Positions 11,401-23,098 of a DNA stretch of 64,000 bases are shown here, piece by piece. Position 1 is the stretch's first letter, and each line of letters opens with the position of its first letter. Made by a program: the position numbers and the translations under genes. The DNA comes from Aegilops tauschii subsp. strangulata. Taxonomy: Eukaryota; Streptophyta; Magnoliopsida; Poales; Poaceae. The stretch lies in NCBI RefSeq assembly GCF_002575655.3, contig NC_053038.3, positions 143,546,885-143,610,884 on the forward strand, written 5' to 3'. The notes under the pieces were generated by a model. The model made no database searches, was not told the DNA's origin, and was given only the letters and a program-made list of their open reading frames with translations.

Positions 11401-12742
11401 CTGAGGATAAGATCGTCGGCGACAGCCATGCTGTAGCTGCAGGGCGACGTGGCGGCGACGAGCGCGTGCCGACGGGCTTCAGGATAAGCCCGAGCTGTTC
11501 ATATGGGCAGCTGGCACGCTGGTGTGGTTTGGGCGGCGCCGTCCACGGCAGAGGCTCGCTGCCGACGCCAGCGTGCCGCCAAAAGCTCTGCCAGCGGTGC
11601 TGTAGGGCGCCAGGGGTGGCGTGGAGAGTGGGCGAGCGTAGTGCGCGGTTCAGCAGGCGAGCAGGGGCCAGGGACGGGACGCGACGAGGGCGGCAGTGCG
11701 ACGCGGCGGCTCAGTGCGCGCGCTGCAAAACGTGCGCTCTGGGCGCGCCCAGAGCACGCACGGGACATGCTCGACGAAATGCCAGGGCGGTCTAGAGCGC
11801 GAGGGTGGAGCTGGCAATTAACAGGACTAGGATAGAGATAGCTAGGAGTTTAGTGGACAAGGTTGCTGGGTCATTGGAGCAAGATCATAGTGCAAACTAG
11901 GAGACATGCCCAAGACTGACTGTGCACACCAAGTGTTCGACAGAATGCCAAGTGCCTTTAGGCAACTCTTGGAGTGGCCAAACTCTCCAGATCAGGGTCT
12001 CTTTAGATGTGGATGATGATGGCAAGATCACTTGGGCAAAACCAGAAACTTGTTAGTGCATGCCTTAAAATCCTCCAAGGGTCCACTCTCCTGGACTTAA
12101 GGGTTTGGTAGGGAGGGCTAAAAGCAGGAAAAGGCTCAGGGTCACTAGAGCAAAATAAAATAGGGTTGCAGTACAAATCATCAAATTGGACCAGAATGAA
12201 AAAGAGGTTGATTCACTCAAATGTTTCAAAGGACAACACTGGGTTTTGGCATGGGGTTGAATTATATGCATCCACTGACATCTCCCAACACTTGGATGAA
12301 TTTTTAAAGGATTATGTAAATAGGTGGTAGTGCAAAAATGCCTACTGGACCAGATTTGAAAAATTGATGTAGAGCTCAAAATCTCCAATAACCAAAAGAT
12401 ATTTTTGCATAAAAGTGATGTGGAACCATCACACGACACCCCCAAATTTTGGTGGAAATTTTAAATGCATTTGTCAAATGGTTGCAGTGCAAAACAGGCT
12501 CCAAATTTTATGAAAGATCATTTTAAAAGGATAAAGCTCTGAGAAACAATTATGCAAATAAATCCTCTGATAAAGAATTGTTTTTATAAAGAGGGCATAT
12601 AAGTCCAACAATACCTTTTGAAAGTTTTCCACTTGAGGTAAAAATCCAGAATAACAAAGGGTAAATCTTGACAAATGGAAAAGTTTTATTTCCTGGCAAA
12701 AATTTTAATAATAAAACAAGGTCAAAATTTTGGGGTGTCACA
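8436..12742 (-). repeat. LARD1 5' LTR (4307 bp)
   Basis: Matches 716-5073 with few substitutions and a 51 bp deletion near 12060. It contains the same minisatellite (9025-9410, six units), triplicated motif (9515-9655) and candidate TATA box (11368-11375). No gene is supported inside it. Confidence 0.95.
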
Positions 12743-12747
12743 CAAGA

Positions 12748-13140
12748 GCTCAAAGCCATTCTTCATGGACGCTATGGTCGACGCCCCGAGCGCAGCGACC
12801 GGGGCTACGTCCGAGGAGGAGGACGTGGTGGCGGACGCTGGGACGATCGTGGCCCACGCCAGGAGTGGCACGACCGGCCTCGTGAGGACCGCTGCCAGGA
12901 TCATCCTCGCGAGCGCGCCTGGAGAGACCAGCCTTGCGAGGACTGTCCTCAGGGCAATGCCGGTCTTCCCCCGCTGCCACCACCGCCAAGAAGGAACGAC
13001 GACCACCATCAGGACGAGGGGGTTGGGGGCTTCTAGGAGCCACGTGCTATCGCCTGCATCTTGGGCGGAGCCCAGGCCCCAGCCTCGCAGTGCATCTTCA
13101 AACAGTTCGCTCGTGAGGTGAATGCAGTACTCCCCAAGCT
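12748..13140 (+). pseudogene. Region L gag C-terminus (basic, Arg/Gly-rich)
   Basis: This continues the gag frame cut at 710. It encodes an arginine- and glycine-rich nucleic-acid-binding tail (GGGRGGGRWDDRGPRQEW) with a proline run, an in-frame TAG at 13034-13036, and the conserved end FKQFAREVNAVLPKL followed by a TAG just before 13143. The second TAG occurs at the same codon in region R, so it predates the duplication; the first does not. Confidence 0.75.
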
Positions 13141-13142
13141 CT

Positions 13143-13723
13143 AGGCCACGCGCCCGCTCAGGTGGTCCCAGTGCGCCATCACCTTCAACTCGGTAGACCA
13201 GCTCAACTGCGTGGCCACCGCTGGCGCCCTCCCGATGCTTTGCGCACCAGTCATCAGCAACGTACAAGTCACCAAGACACTCATCGATGGCGGCGCAGGG
13301 CTCAACGTCCTGTCCGTCGACACGGTCGACAACCTCCAAGTCCCATATGACCAGCTTCATCCTACCAAGCCTTTCTCAGGAGTGACCGACGGTTCCACCA
13401 CACCGATAGGGCAGGTCCGCCTGCTTGTCACCTTCGGGGAACGCAAGAACTACCGCACCAAGCTCATCGACTTCGACGTTGCGCACATCCGCCTGCCATA
13501 CAACGCCATCCTCGGGTATCTGGCCCTGGCCAAGTTCATGGCGGTCACCCACCACGGCTACAACATCCTCAAGATGCCGGGAAACGGCGGAATCATCACG
13601 GTCCCATGTGAAGAGAGAGATGCGGTGTGCTCCCTCGAGCGCGCCTTCCAAGCTGCGGCAATCGGCGACCCCGACAGCAAAGGCGAGGGCCCTCCTGAGG
13701 CCCTCCCTAAGAAGAAGAAGTAG
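13143..13723 (+). pseudogene. Region L retropepsin-like protease
   Basis: Aspartic protease domain of a gypsy polyprotein in frame with gag. The active-site motif LIDGGAGLNVL has its aspartate at 13286-13288. It is followed by FSGVTDGSTTPIGQV, then the second conserved region RLPYNAILGYLALAKFMAV, and ends in four lysines and a TAG. The domain is complete in length, with stops before and after it that are shared with region R. Confidence 0.75.
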
Positions 13724-14361
13724 TTGCACCGTGAAGGATCTCAGGAGGATGGCGTCGTAGCTGGAGCCTCGACAGGATCAGCGCCCGCTCCAGGGGCGCC
13801 TCCCTCCATCGCATAGGAGGCGCGCCCGGCGCCCTCCTCGGGCAGGGCTCGGTGGCTTTCTTCTGGAGGGCCTCAGACCTTGCCAAACTCACGAGGGAGG
13901 CGCTTGGGCACCACTTGGAGGCGTGCTTCGCGGTACGTTTCCCTCAGGAGAACACATGGCAAGGAGTGCCCACCACTCAGGAGTTCATCACCAAGACCAC
14001 TCAGGAACTGCAAGACGCAAGGGCCACGCGCGGCGACCGCCGCTCACCAGGCGCAGCTCCCCATCCAGGCGAGGATGCCGGGCTATGCGTCTGCATCGAC
14101 GTTCCAGGGCTCAACAGGGCCGCATCTCAGGAGCTTTTCTGGCCTTCGCGTGTGGGCCGCTGCGAGGGTCCACCACACAGCTACGTTCGCATGCCCTTCA
14201 GCTTGCCGAGCGTGGCGTCAGCCTATCAGCGCAACATGCGGCGTGTCCTGGCGGCTCAGGAGGCCAGGTACCACGCCGTCCTGGCAGAGATGGAGACGGT
14301 CTTCAGGGAACCACCTGAGCCCCCAGAGCCTCCCGAGGCTCAGGGCCCCCGTGGCTCGTGA
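13724..14361 (+). pseudogene. Region L vestigial reverse transcriptase
   Basis: In frame with the protease after a TAG. Two RT landmarks remain: CIDVPGLNRA (start of the fingers/palm region) and SYVRMPFSLPSVASAYQ (motif of the MPFGL..A..YQ type). The stretch that should hold the first catalytic Asp and the YxDD box is missing and is replaced by unrelated sequence ending in a PPEPPEPPE repeat. It cannot be catalytic. Region R has the same structure at 20219-20857. Confidence 0.65.
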
Positions 14362-15733
14362 GGAGCCATTCCTTCGCCGCGTACCTTCAGCTGCTCCAAC
14401 TCCCCTTCGTCAACAGAACCAAGTGACATTTCCCAAGTTCGTTTAGCTGGGAGCGCCCCTCGGGCTGCATTATTCCCAGGCTGCGTGGGTCCGTCCCTGT
14501 GGCATGTAGCCCTTTTGCTTATGTCTTTAGCTTACCTTGTTGGGGGCGCCCCTCGGGCTGCATCACCCCCAAGCCGCTCGGGCTTGACCCAGTGGCATGT
14601 ATCTTTCTGCATTTACCCAAGCTGATTTGCCTTCCATGCTTAATCTGCCTATGATTATCACCTGCCCGATTACCACCTGGTCGATCGTCGGCTCCCACGG
14701 GGCCTCCTCGCACAGGCACGGTGCTGGTGCATGGGTCCGTCCCTGCCACATCGACAAACCTGAGCGGTCGAGCTCTGGCTCGCGGCACGCCCCGCGCACG
14801 TCACCTCACCAGGCCCTCAGTGCCTTCATCTCCTCACGGAGCAACCAGTGGCAGGCTGGCAACCATAACGGCAAAACCGTGTTTCTCCTTGTGCTGGCTC
14901 GCAGGAATGTCGTGAGGATAGCACCAGGCGGCACCGCGAGCTCCCACCTCTTCCAAGTAATCCGCTTGCACGTTAAAAGGGGGCACCTGAGCATCGCGAC
15001 TCAGGAGCTCTTACTGGCTCTCCAGCCCACACCACCTGGCCTTGTCCACGGCATCGTGACCTGGCATACCAGCGGCGGCTGAGCTCGCTCGAGGGCCGGG
15101 ACCTGAGGACGTAGAGCACGAAGGAAAGCATTGGAAGGGGGAGGACCCGTATGGGCCTAACCTAGCTACGCTGCGGATGTTTGCGCACAGGCCTGGCGCA
15201 TCGCGAAGAATCGGCCTCGAACTGCCAAGATAAGTCACGAGCTCGGAACAACTAAGTTGTTGGAACCTATGCGTTACGCTTGCCGCATCCCTGTTGCGGC
15301 CACGTCAAATCCCTTTCCTGTCTTACCATAGCTGCTTGGGCGCCAAGGGGGACCTCCTGAGCATCGCGCCTCAGGGGCTCTTACTGGACCTCCGGCCGCT
15401 CACCTCCTGGCCTTGACCACGGCATGCGACCTGGCATACCAGGGATGGTTGCAGCCTGCCTGGGGACCGGGACCTGTCAGCATAGAGCAACAAGCTATCG
15501 CGAGGATGGAAAGGGGAGACCAAGCCTGAGCAGGACATGCGTTCGCAAATTTTCATAACAGGGAATACATACGCAAAAGACATTACAAACCCTTTACACA
15601 CCCCCACGGTGTACTTCATGATTCTTCGCAGGAAACGAAAACGAGAACTAAGAAGAATCCTATCTACACCCTCCCGTGGCGGACGCCATCATCAACAATG
15701 GGCCACGGGAGGCCGGCGCCAACCCCATCCAGA
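14362..15733 (+). repeat. Region L 3' noncoding stretch with internal duplications
   Basis: No gene seen. It contains two imperfect direct duplications: about 95 bp (CGCCCCTCGGGCTGCAT at ~14454 and ~14547) and about 140 bp (GAGCATCGCG...TCAGGAG near 14990 and 15358). The same layout occurs in region R at 20858-22230. Confidence 0.6.
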
Positions 15734-16521
15734 TCAGCGGCGGCGGCGGCTGGACACCGCGGCCCTGCTCCGAGCCCGGCGAGAGCTCGGGGGCACGTAG
15801 CTATCGTCGCTCGTCTCCGGAGTCTCATAAAGCTCAGGAGAGTCACTAGACTCCCAGGGGCTGCTGCTGCAGGAGTAGCCACAAGCGGAGCGCGCGTCAG
15901 CCTGGCGCTCCGCTCTAGGGCAACACTCCAGGTGGCATCCCTCCGCATCGGAGACCTTGAAGAAGAGCGTGGAGGCGCCGTCGGACTCAAAGTGGATCGC
16001 GAGGGCGCCTTCCGCACGGCAGACCCGCGCAAACTCACCCCAGCCGCGGGTCATGAAGATCTTGCTGGTGGGGACCGCTTTGATCTCTGCTTCGGTCGCC
16101 GGAGCGTTGCAGTCGGCGTGCTGCAGCCAGAGCTCGAGAGGCCCCCCTCGGCGGCATCACGTCGGAGAAGAACCGTGGGAAGCGGATCCAAGAGCTTGGG
16201 GGCATCGGCTCCTATAGCACCAGCTCGCGCGAGGAGTCCGCGGCGTGGATTCCAGGAGCAACGGCACGCATCGCCATTGCGCGGCGGCCATGGGCGCGGC
16301 GCGGGCGGCGCCGCTCGTCGCTCCGCCCTCCCGAGCCCTCGGCTCGGGCGTACAAGGGTAACGGATACCCTGGAGGAGGCCGCTCGCACCAAGGCCTCGT
16401 CACAACCTGCATCGCCGCTTCGTCGCGACGATGGACACCTCTTCTTCAGCGGGAGCGGCCCCGGTTCATCGCGGGGGGCCTTTCCTTTCTCTTCAGTAGA
16501 GAACCTTCAGATGGGTGCCAT
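15734..16521 (-). pseudogene. Region L antisense B3-like gene (decayed)
   Basis: Antisense to the gypsy element, between the pol remnants and the 3' LTR. ATG at 16521 begins MAPI, then TGA at codon 5 where region R has CGA. Lower down the B3-like core is readable: TRGWGEFARVCRAEGALAIHF, cited to its middle, then LFFKVSDAEG and a serine-rich acidic tail ending in arginines at 15734. Total length is one base shorter than region R, so at least one frameshift is present. See 22231-23019 for the better copy. Confidence 0.55.
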
Positions 16522-16600
16522 TTTTGCAAGCAGAGGAGCAAGGAGGAAGAAGCAAGCGAGCAAGGGAGAGATGGGTGACGGTGGCTCCGCCCCACTCCCC

Positions 16601-16607
16601 ATTTATA
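16601..16607 (-). promoter_or_regulatory. TATA box of region L antisense gene
   Basis: On the - strand CGCTATAAATGGGG lies 80 bases before the ATG at 16521. Spacing and sequence are the same in region R and similar in the outer element. Confidence 0.6.
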
Positions 16608-16829
16608 GCGGAAGAAGGCCAACCGGCGCCTCCCACGATCATAGGTAATGATGGTTTTCCTTGCATGTCGCAGGGACTTGTCAAGTCAGGCAGTTGCTGA
16701 GGAAGCACGGGGAAGTGGAGACGCCTATGTCCAATCAACCGCCACGCGTCGACCAAGGCCGCAGGCTTTTGGGGCCCGCGACGCTTTGTACTTGACCTTT
16801 GGCTTCGCCCCAAAGCAGAGCCCGAGCGC

Positions 16830-16849
16830 GCCTTGGGCCCGGGGGCTAC
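16830..16849 (+). other. Region L polypurine tract
   Basis: CCTTGGGCCCGGGGGCTAC directly precedes the LTR start TGTCGGTG. Confidence 0.7.
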
Positions 16850-17760
16850 TGTCGGTGTTCCGGGAACGGGGGTCCCCAGACTTGCCTGCCTGTGACCCAC
16901 GGCGTGGCTATGCTAGCAGGCCTATACGGCCCATCTTCATCGATAAGGCATACAAGACCCTCGCGAGGGGCCAAGCCTCGCGAGGCGGACGACGCAAGAC
17001 CTCCTTGGGAGTGGCCTCACCAGGCTGCCTCGCGAGGAGCCAGATATCAAGGCGGGGCAAACCTGACGAGGCTCTCGTGACGTGAGCCATGAAGATCGAC
17101 ACCAGGCGAGCGCCAGCGCGCGCAGCGTCCTTGTTTCCTCTTTGGTGCTAAGGAGGCAAGCGCAGGCACGGAGTACCGAGGCATCAGGCAAAGGATTCCA
17201 TATCGGTGCAATGAGACCAAGACTAGCAGGACGACAAGATGGAGGTCACCATGGATCCCAAGATGGCATCATCACCAGAGCCTTTTGTAGGCGAAGACCA
17301 CTTTTGTCAGGATAGCTTGTACTAGCTGTCCCCCTTCAAATTTGCCCGCCGTTGTTGGCTCCCTTCCCGCTCAATATTTGGGGAGAGGACCAGGGCCTAT
17401 ATAAGTAGAACTAGCCGCCACGGTAGAGGGCATCTTGATCTGAGAACGCACTCAGGTTGAACTGATCGAGTCCTCACCCCCACAAGTTCACCGAGCACAA
17501 GAAGACCTCAACCTCAAGAGGCTGTTCTTCCCCTTGTACTATTCGTCATTAGCCCAAGAGGCAATCCACCACCACACACTGGAGTAGGGTATTACACCAC
17601 AACGGTGGCCCGAACCAGTAGAAATCTTGTGTCTTTCTGTGTTGCGAGTTCGTCCGCGAGATCTTAGCGAGCTAGGGCGTGGATTGGTAGGAGGGAAAGA
17701 ACTTCGCGCGCACCCCAGAGTTCGAACCTTAAGGGTTTTGCCAGAACCCCTCATCCGACA
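16850..17760 (+). repeat. Array LTR, middle copy (911 bp)
   Basis: Starts TGTCGGTGTTCCGGG and ends CATCCGACA. Serves as 3' LTR of region L and 5' LTR of region R. Contains a TATA box at 17398-17405. Confidence 0.9.
17398..17405 (+). promoter_or_regulatory. LTR TATA box (TATATAAG)
   Basis: GGCCTATATAAGTAGAACTA, conserved at 23895-23902 and, changed to CTATAAATAGG, at 40467-40473. Confidence 0.6.
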
Positions 17761-17782
17761 TTTGGCGCACCAGGTAGGGGTG
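17761..17782 (+). other. Region R primer-binding site
   Basis: TTTGGCGCACCAGGTAGGGG follows the LTR end at once, the usual position. It differs from the initiator-Met type used by the LARD elements; I did not assign the tRNA. Confidence 0.65.
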
Positions 17783-17833
17783 CGCCGTAGCTTCCCTTCC
17801 GTTGATACATCGCTCCGTCGCTCCGTCGTCTCC

Positions 17834-19639
17834 ATGGCGGACGCTCGCCGCGCTCGAGCTGAGCGCCGGGATGCCCTCACCGCCCGCATTGCTCAGACGG
17901 CTCCCGTCGGCGGGCCACCTCGTTGTTCCCCGTTGACCGCCGCCTACGCCACCACCGGCCCGGCGGCGAACGAGTAGCAAGCGTCCTCGCTGCACCCATC
18001 GGTGCAGCAGGACGGCCGCACCGCCACTCCATCACTAACCCTGGCTGGTTCCTCGTCCCACGCACGTCGCGCTCCCATGGATGCGCATGCCGCGCTCCTC
18101 ATGGCGAACGAGCTCCTGCGCTATCACCCGGTCGACGACCTCTACGAGGACTGGCTCGACCATGTCGCCGAGCTCGTCCGCGCCGCAGGGGGCTCCCCGG
18201 CGCCGTCCCTTTCTCTGCCTCACCCTCCTCCAGTCACGGGCGACGTGGATCATGGAGCGCCTCCACCACCTTCGCCCCAAGACGGTTCCTTGGCACCAAA
18301 GCGCGCAGCCCCACGACGTGATCCACCACGCCCGGTGCCTGCGTGCGAAGAGAGAAGCTGCCAAGAAATTCCTCGGCCGCGAGAAGCTGCACCTGCGCTC
18401 CCCGTGCCGCCTAGCCAAGAACGCGCGCTACCTGCGGTGGCGGTACGCGGGCCTCACCAAGACCAAGCTCCACCTCCGAGACGGGCCCCGGCGACCACGG
18501 TCGGCTGCCGCGCCTTCACCCCCGAGCTGCGTAGCGTCGCCTGGCCGGGCAAGTTCAAGTCGGATCTGCCTCCTCGCTACGACGGCACCGCCGACCCCGC
18601 GGAGTTCCTGCAGCTCTACGAGCTGAGCATCGAGGCGGCCAACGGCGACGAGAAAGTCATGGCGAACTGGTTTCCTATGGCTCTCAAGGATGGTGCCCGC
18701 TCCTGGCTCCTGAACCTGCCGCAAGGCTCGATCTCCTCCTGGGACGAGATGCGCGACTGCGTCTTCGCCAACTTCTAGGGCACTCGCGACCGACCGCCGG
18801 CCGCGGGTGACCTGCGCCGCATCAAGCAACAACCAAGAGAGACCCTCCAGAAGTACATCCAGCGCTTTAACAACACTTGCCTCAAGATCCCCAAGGTCAC
18901 GGACGAGGCCATCATCTCCGTGTTCTCTTACAGCGTCCGCGACATCAGGATGAAGGAGGAGCTCGCTATCCACGAGGAGCTGTGCACATCTCAGGAGCTG
19001 TTCAACCTGGCGACCAAGTGCGCGAGAGCTGAGGAGGGGCGCCTCTTCCTCCTCGAGCTGCCAGCTGCGGGCGCAGAGGAGAAGAAGGCCAAGGCCAATG
19101 ACGTGAAGCGCAAGGAAGCAGCCGTGCTCGCCGCGGAGCCGGATACCAAGCGAGGCAGGGACCAGCCCGAGTCATCCAAGAATAGCCGGCTATTCTGCGC
19201 CTTCCACAACCTGAACACCCACAACACCAGCGACTGTCAAGAGCTCAAAGCCATTCGTGAAGGACACTATGGTCGACGCCCCGAGCGCAGCGACCGGGGC
19301 TACGGCCGAGGAGGAGGACGTGGTGGCGGACGCTGGGACGATCGTGGCCCACGCCAGGAGTGGCGCGACCGGCCTCGTGAGGACCGCTGGCAGGATCATC
19401 CTCGCGAGCGCGCCTGGAGAGACCAGCCTTGCGAGGACCGTCCTCAGGGCAAAGCCGGGCTTCCCCAGCTGCCGCCACCACCAAGAAGGAATGACGACCA
19501 CCATCAGGACAAGGGGGTTGGGGGCTTCCAGGAGCCACGTGCTATCGCCTGCATCTTGGGCGGAGCCCAGGCCCCAGCCTCGCAGCGCATCTTCAAACAG
19601 TTCGCTCGTGAGGTGAATGCAGTCCTCCCCAAGCTCTAG
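17834..19639 (+). pseudogene. Region R gag polyprotein, complete length with stops
   Basis: The frame opens at ATG 17834 (MADARRARAERRDALTARI), about 70 bases after the primer-binding site, and runs to TAG 19637-19639. In-frame stops are at 17975-17977 and 18776-18778. Order of parts: basic N-terminus, proline-rich linker, capsid-like region from DLPPRYDGTADP, zinc-knuckle-like CX2HX4HX4C near 19200, then an Arg/Gly-rich tail. It is the uninterrupted counterpart of the region L gag and shows what LARD1 split. The final TAG, between gag and protease, is shared with region L and may be an old family trait. Gag forms the particle that packages element RNA; this copy is not intact. Confidence 0.8.
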
Positions 19640-20218
19640 GCCACGCGCCCGCTCAGGTGGTCCCAGTGCGCCATCACCTTCAACTCGGAAGACCAGCTCA
19701 AGTGCGTGGCCACCGCTGGCGCCCTCCCGATGCTTTGCTCACCAGTCAAAGGCAACGTACAAGTCACCAAGACCCTCATCGATGGCGGCGTAGGACTCAA
19801 CGTCCTGCCCGTCGACACGGTCGACAACCTCCAAGTCCCATATGACCAGCTTCAGCCTAACAAGCCTTTCTCAGGAGTGACCGACGGTTCCACCACACCG
19901 ATAGGGCAGGTCCGCCTGCCTGTCACCTTCGGGGAACGCAAGAACTACCGCACCGAGCTCATCGACTTCGACGTCGCGCACATCCGCCTGCCATACAACG
20001 CCATCCTCGGGTATCTGGCCCTGGCCAAGTTCATGGCAGTCACCCACCACGGCTACAACGTCCTCAAGATGCCGGGAAGCGGCGGAATCATCACGGTCCC
20101 ATGTGAAGAGAGAGATGCAGTGTGCTCCCTCGAGCGTGCCTTCCAAGTTGCGGCAATCGGCGACCCCGACAGCAAAGGCGAGGGCCCTCCTGAGGCCCTC
20201 CCCAAGAAGAAGAAGTAG
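19640..20218 (+). pseudogene. Region R retropepsin-like protease
   Basis: In frame with gag after the TAG. The active-site Asp is at 19781-19783 within LIDGGVGLNVL, the downstream conserved block is RLPYNAILGYLALAKF, and the C-terminus is four lysines then TAG 20216-20218. The domain reads through without internal stops. Cleavage of gag would be its role in an active element. Confidence 0.75.
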
Positions 20219-20857
20219 TTGCGCCGTGCAGGATCTCGGGAGGATGGCGTCATAGCTGGAGCCTCGACAGGATCAGCACCCGCTCCAGGGGCGCCTCCCT
20301 CCATCGCATTGGAAGGCGCGCCCGGCGCCCTCCTCGGGCAGGGCTCGGGGACTCTCTTCTGGAGGGCCTTAGACCATGCCAACCTCACGAGGGAGGTGCT
20401 TGGGCACCACTTGGAGGCGTGCTTCACGGCACGTTTCCCTCAGGAGAACACATGGCAAGGAGTGCCCACCACTCAGGACTTCATCACCAAGACCACTCAG
20501 GAACTGCAAGATGCAAGGGCCATGCGCGGCGACCGCCGCTCACCAGGCGCAGCTCCCCATCCAGGCGAGGATGCCGGGCTGCATGTCTGCATCGACGTTC
20601 CAGGGCTCAACAGGGCCGCATCTCAGGAGCTTTTCTGGCCTTCGCGTGTGGGCCGCTGCGAGGGTCCCCCACACAGCTACGTTCGCATGCCCTTCGGCTT
20701 GCCGAGCGTGGCGACAGCCTATCAGTGCAACATGCGGCGTGTCCTGGCGGCTCAGGAGGCCACGTACCACGCCGTCCTGGCAGAGATGGAGACGGTCTTC
20801 AGGGAACCACCTGAGCCCCCAGAGCCTCCCGAGGCTCAGGGCCCCGGTGGCTCGTGA
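20219..20857 (+). pseudogene. Region R vestigial reverse transcriptase
   Basis: Same frame as the protease, open for 212 codons to TGA 20855-20857. CIDVPGLNRA and SYVRMPFGLPSVATAYQ mark the RT fold, only about 20 residues apart where roughly 45-50 are usual, and no YxDD box follows. The tail has PPEPPEPPE. The deletion is the same in region L, so it is a property of this subfamily and not decay of one copy. Elements of this kind depend on another element for reverse transcription and integration. Confidence 0.65.
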
Positions 20858-22230
20858 GGAGCCATTTTTTCGCCGCGTACCTTCAGCTGCTCCAACTCCC
20901 CTTTGTCAACAGAACCAGGTGACATTTCCCAAGTTCGTTTAGCTGGGAGAGCCCCTCGGGCTGCATTATTCCCAGGCCACGTGGGTCCATCCCTGTGGCA
21001 TGTATCCCTTTTGCTTATGTCTTTAGCTTACCTTGCCGGGGGCGCCCCTCGGGCTGCATCATCCCCAAGCCGCTCGGGCTTGACCCAGTGGCATGTATCT
21101 TTCTGCATTTACCCAAGCTGATTTGCCTTCCATGCTTAATCTGCCTATGATTATCTCCTGCCCGAATACCACCTGGTCGATCGTCGGCTCCCACGGGGCC
21201 TCCTCACACAGGCATGGCGCTGGTGCATGGGTCCGTCCCTGCGACGTCGACAAACCTGAGCGGTAGAGCTCTGGCTCGCGGCACGCCCCGCGCACGTCAC
21301 CTCACCAGGCCCTCAGTGCCTTCATCTCCTCACGGAGCAACCAGTGGCAGGCTGGCAACCATAACGACAAAACCGTGTTTCTCCTTGTGCTGGCTCGTAG
21401 GAATGTTGTGAGGATAGCACCAGGCGGCACCGCGAGCTCCCACCTCTTCCAAGTAATCCGCTTGCACGTTAAAAGGGGGGCTCCTGAGCATCGCGAATCA
21501 GGAGCTCTTACTGGCTCTCCAGCCCTCACCCCCTGGCCTAGTCCACCGCATCGTGACCTGGCATACCAGCGGCGGATGAGCTCGCTCGAGGGCCGGGACC
21601 TGAGGACGTAGAGCACGAAGGAAAGCATTGGAAGGGAGAGGACCCGTATGGGCCTAACCTAGCTACGCTGCCGATGTTTGTGCACAGGCTTGGCGCATCG
21701 CGAAGAATCGGCCCCGAACTGCCAAGATAAGTCACGAGCTCGGAACAACTAAGTTGTTGGAACCTAGGCGTTACGCTCGCCGCATCCCTGTTGCGGGCAC
21801 GTCGCATCCCTTTCCTGCCTTACCATAGCTGCTTGGGCTCTAAGGGGGACCTCCTGAGCATCGCGCCTCAGGGGCTCTTACTGGACCTCGGGCCGCTCAC
21901 CTCCTAGCCTTGACCACGGCACGCGACCTGGCATACCAGCGATGGCTGCAGCCTGCCTGGGGACTGGGACCTGTCACCGTAGAGCAACAAGCTATCGCGA
22001 GGATGGAAAGGGGAGACCGAGCCTGAGCAGGACATGCGTTCGCAAATTTTCATAACAGGGAATACATACGCAAAAGACATTACATACCCTTTACACACCC
22101 CCACGGGGTACTTCATGATTCTTCGCAGGAAACGAAAACGAGAACTAAGAAGAATGCTATCTACACCCTCCCGTGGCGGACGCCATCATCAAAAGTGGGC
22201 CACGGGAGGCAGGCGCCAACCCCAACCAGA
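20858..22230 (+). repeat. Region R 3' noncoding stretch with internal duplications
   Basis: Counterpart of 14362-15733 with the same two direct duplications (near 20945/21040 and 21478/21848). No gene seen. Confidence 0.6.
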
Positions 22231-23019
22231 TCAGCGGCGGCAGCAGCTGGACACCGCAACCCTGCTCCGAGCCCGGCGAGAGCTCGGGGGCACGTAGCTA
22301 TCGTTGCTCATCTCTGGAGTCTCGTAAAGCTCAGGAGAGTCACTAGACTCCCAGGGGCTGCTGCTGCAGGAGTAGCCACGAGCGGAGCACGCGTCAGCCT
22401 GGCACTCCCCTCCAGGGCAACACTCCAGGCGGCGGCCCTCCGCGTCGGAGACCTTGAAGAAGAGCATGGAGGCGCCGTCGTACTCAAAGTGGATCGCGAG
22501 GGCGCCTTCCGCACGGCAGACTCGCGCAACCTCACCCCAGCCGCGGGTCATGAAGATCTTGCCGGTGGGGACCGCTTTGATCTCTGCTCCGGTCGCCGGA
22601 GCGTTGCAGTCGGCGTGCTGCAGCCAGAGCTTGAGAGCCCCCCTCGGCGGCATGACGTCGGAGAAGAACCGCAGGAAGCGGATCCAAGAGCTTGGGGGCA
22701 TCGGCTCCCATAGCACCAGCTCGCGCGAGGAGTCCACGGCATGGATTCCAGGAGCAACTACACGCATCGCCATTGCGCGGTGACCACGGGCGCGGCGCGG
22801 GAGGCGCCGCTCGTCGCTCCGCCCTCCTGAGCCCTCGGCTCAGGCGTACAAGGGTAACGGATACCCTGGAGGAGGCCGCTCGCACCAAGGCCTCGTCACC
22901 ACCTGCATCGCAGCTTCGTCGCGACGATGGACTGACCTCTTCTTCGGCGGGAGCGGCCCCGGATCATCGCGGGGGGCCTTTCCTTTCTCTTCAGCAGAGA
23001 ACCTTCGGATGGGTGCCAT
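22231..23019 (-). pseudogene. Region R antisense B3-like gene, one nonsense codon
   Basis: 262-codon antisense frame starting at ATG 23019 (MAPIRRFSAEEKGKA), 80 bases after a TATA box. One TGA at 22840-22842 (CGA to TGA) breaks it; the rest stays in one frame to 22231. The N-terminus is basic (PLPPKKRS). From about residue 83 the order is RELVLWEPMP, SSWIRFLRFF, a LKLWLQHAD strand, a GKIFMTRGWGEVARV helix, AIHFEYDGASMLFFKV, then a Ser/acid-rich tail ending in arginines. The GW..FAR..L then F.YDG...F.V pattern is typical of plant B3 domains of the REM type. It is probably a DNA-binding protein; the target is unknown. The function inside a retroelement is inferred only from conservation of frame, promoter and place in three copies. 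Confidence 0.6.
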
Positions 23020-23098
23020 TGTTGCAAGCAGAGGAGCAAGGAGGAAGAAGCAAGCGAGCAAGGGAGAGATGGGCGAAGGGGGCTCCGCCCCACTCCCC

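Larger units (their letters stand above)
716..12742 (-). mobile_element. LARD1: large non-autonomous LTR retroelement
   Basis: The element starts TGTCATGACC and ends GGGGTGTCACA, has TG...CA termini and is flanked by a 5 bp duplication. It has two ~4.3 kb direct LTRs around a 3362 bp internal region, the architecture described for LARDs (large retrotransposon derivatives) of barley and relatives. The internal region has no gag, protease, RT or integrase. It holds two sense ORFs and one antisense ORF. I counted about five differences in the first ~590 bp of the two LTRs, so the insertion is fairly recent. The 8436-12742 LTR lacks 51 bp (equivalent to part of 4340-4395) between two TGCA repeats. 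A Sukkula-like identity is possible but was not tested. Confidence 0.9.

Noticed and set aside
716..12742. LARD1 as two solo LTRs of separate insertions
   Set aside because: The matching CAAGA duplication, PBS and PPT at the expected places show one complete element.
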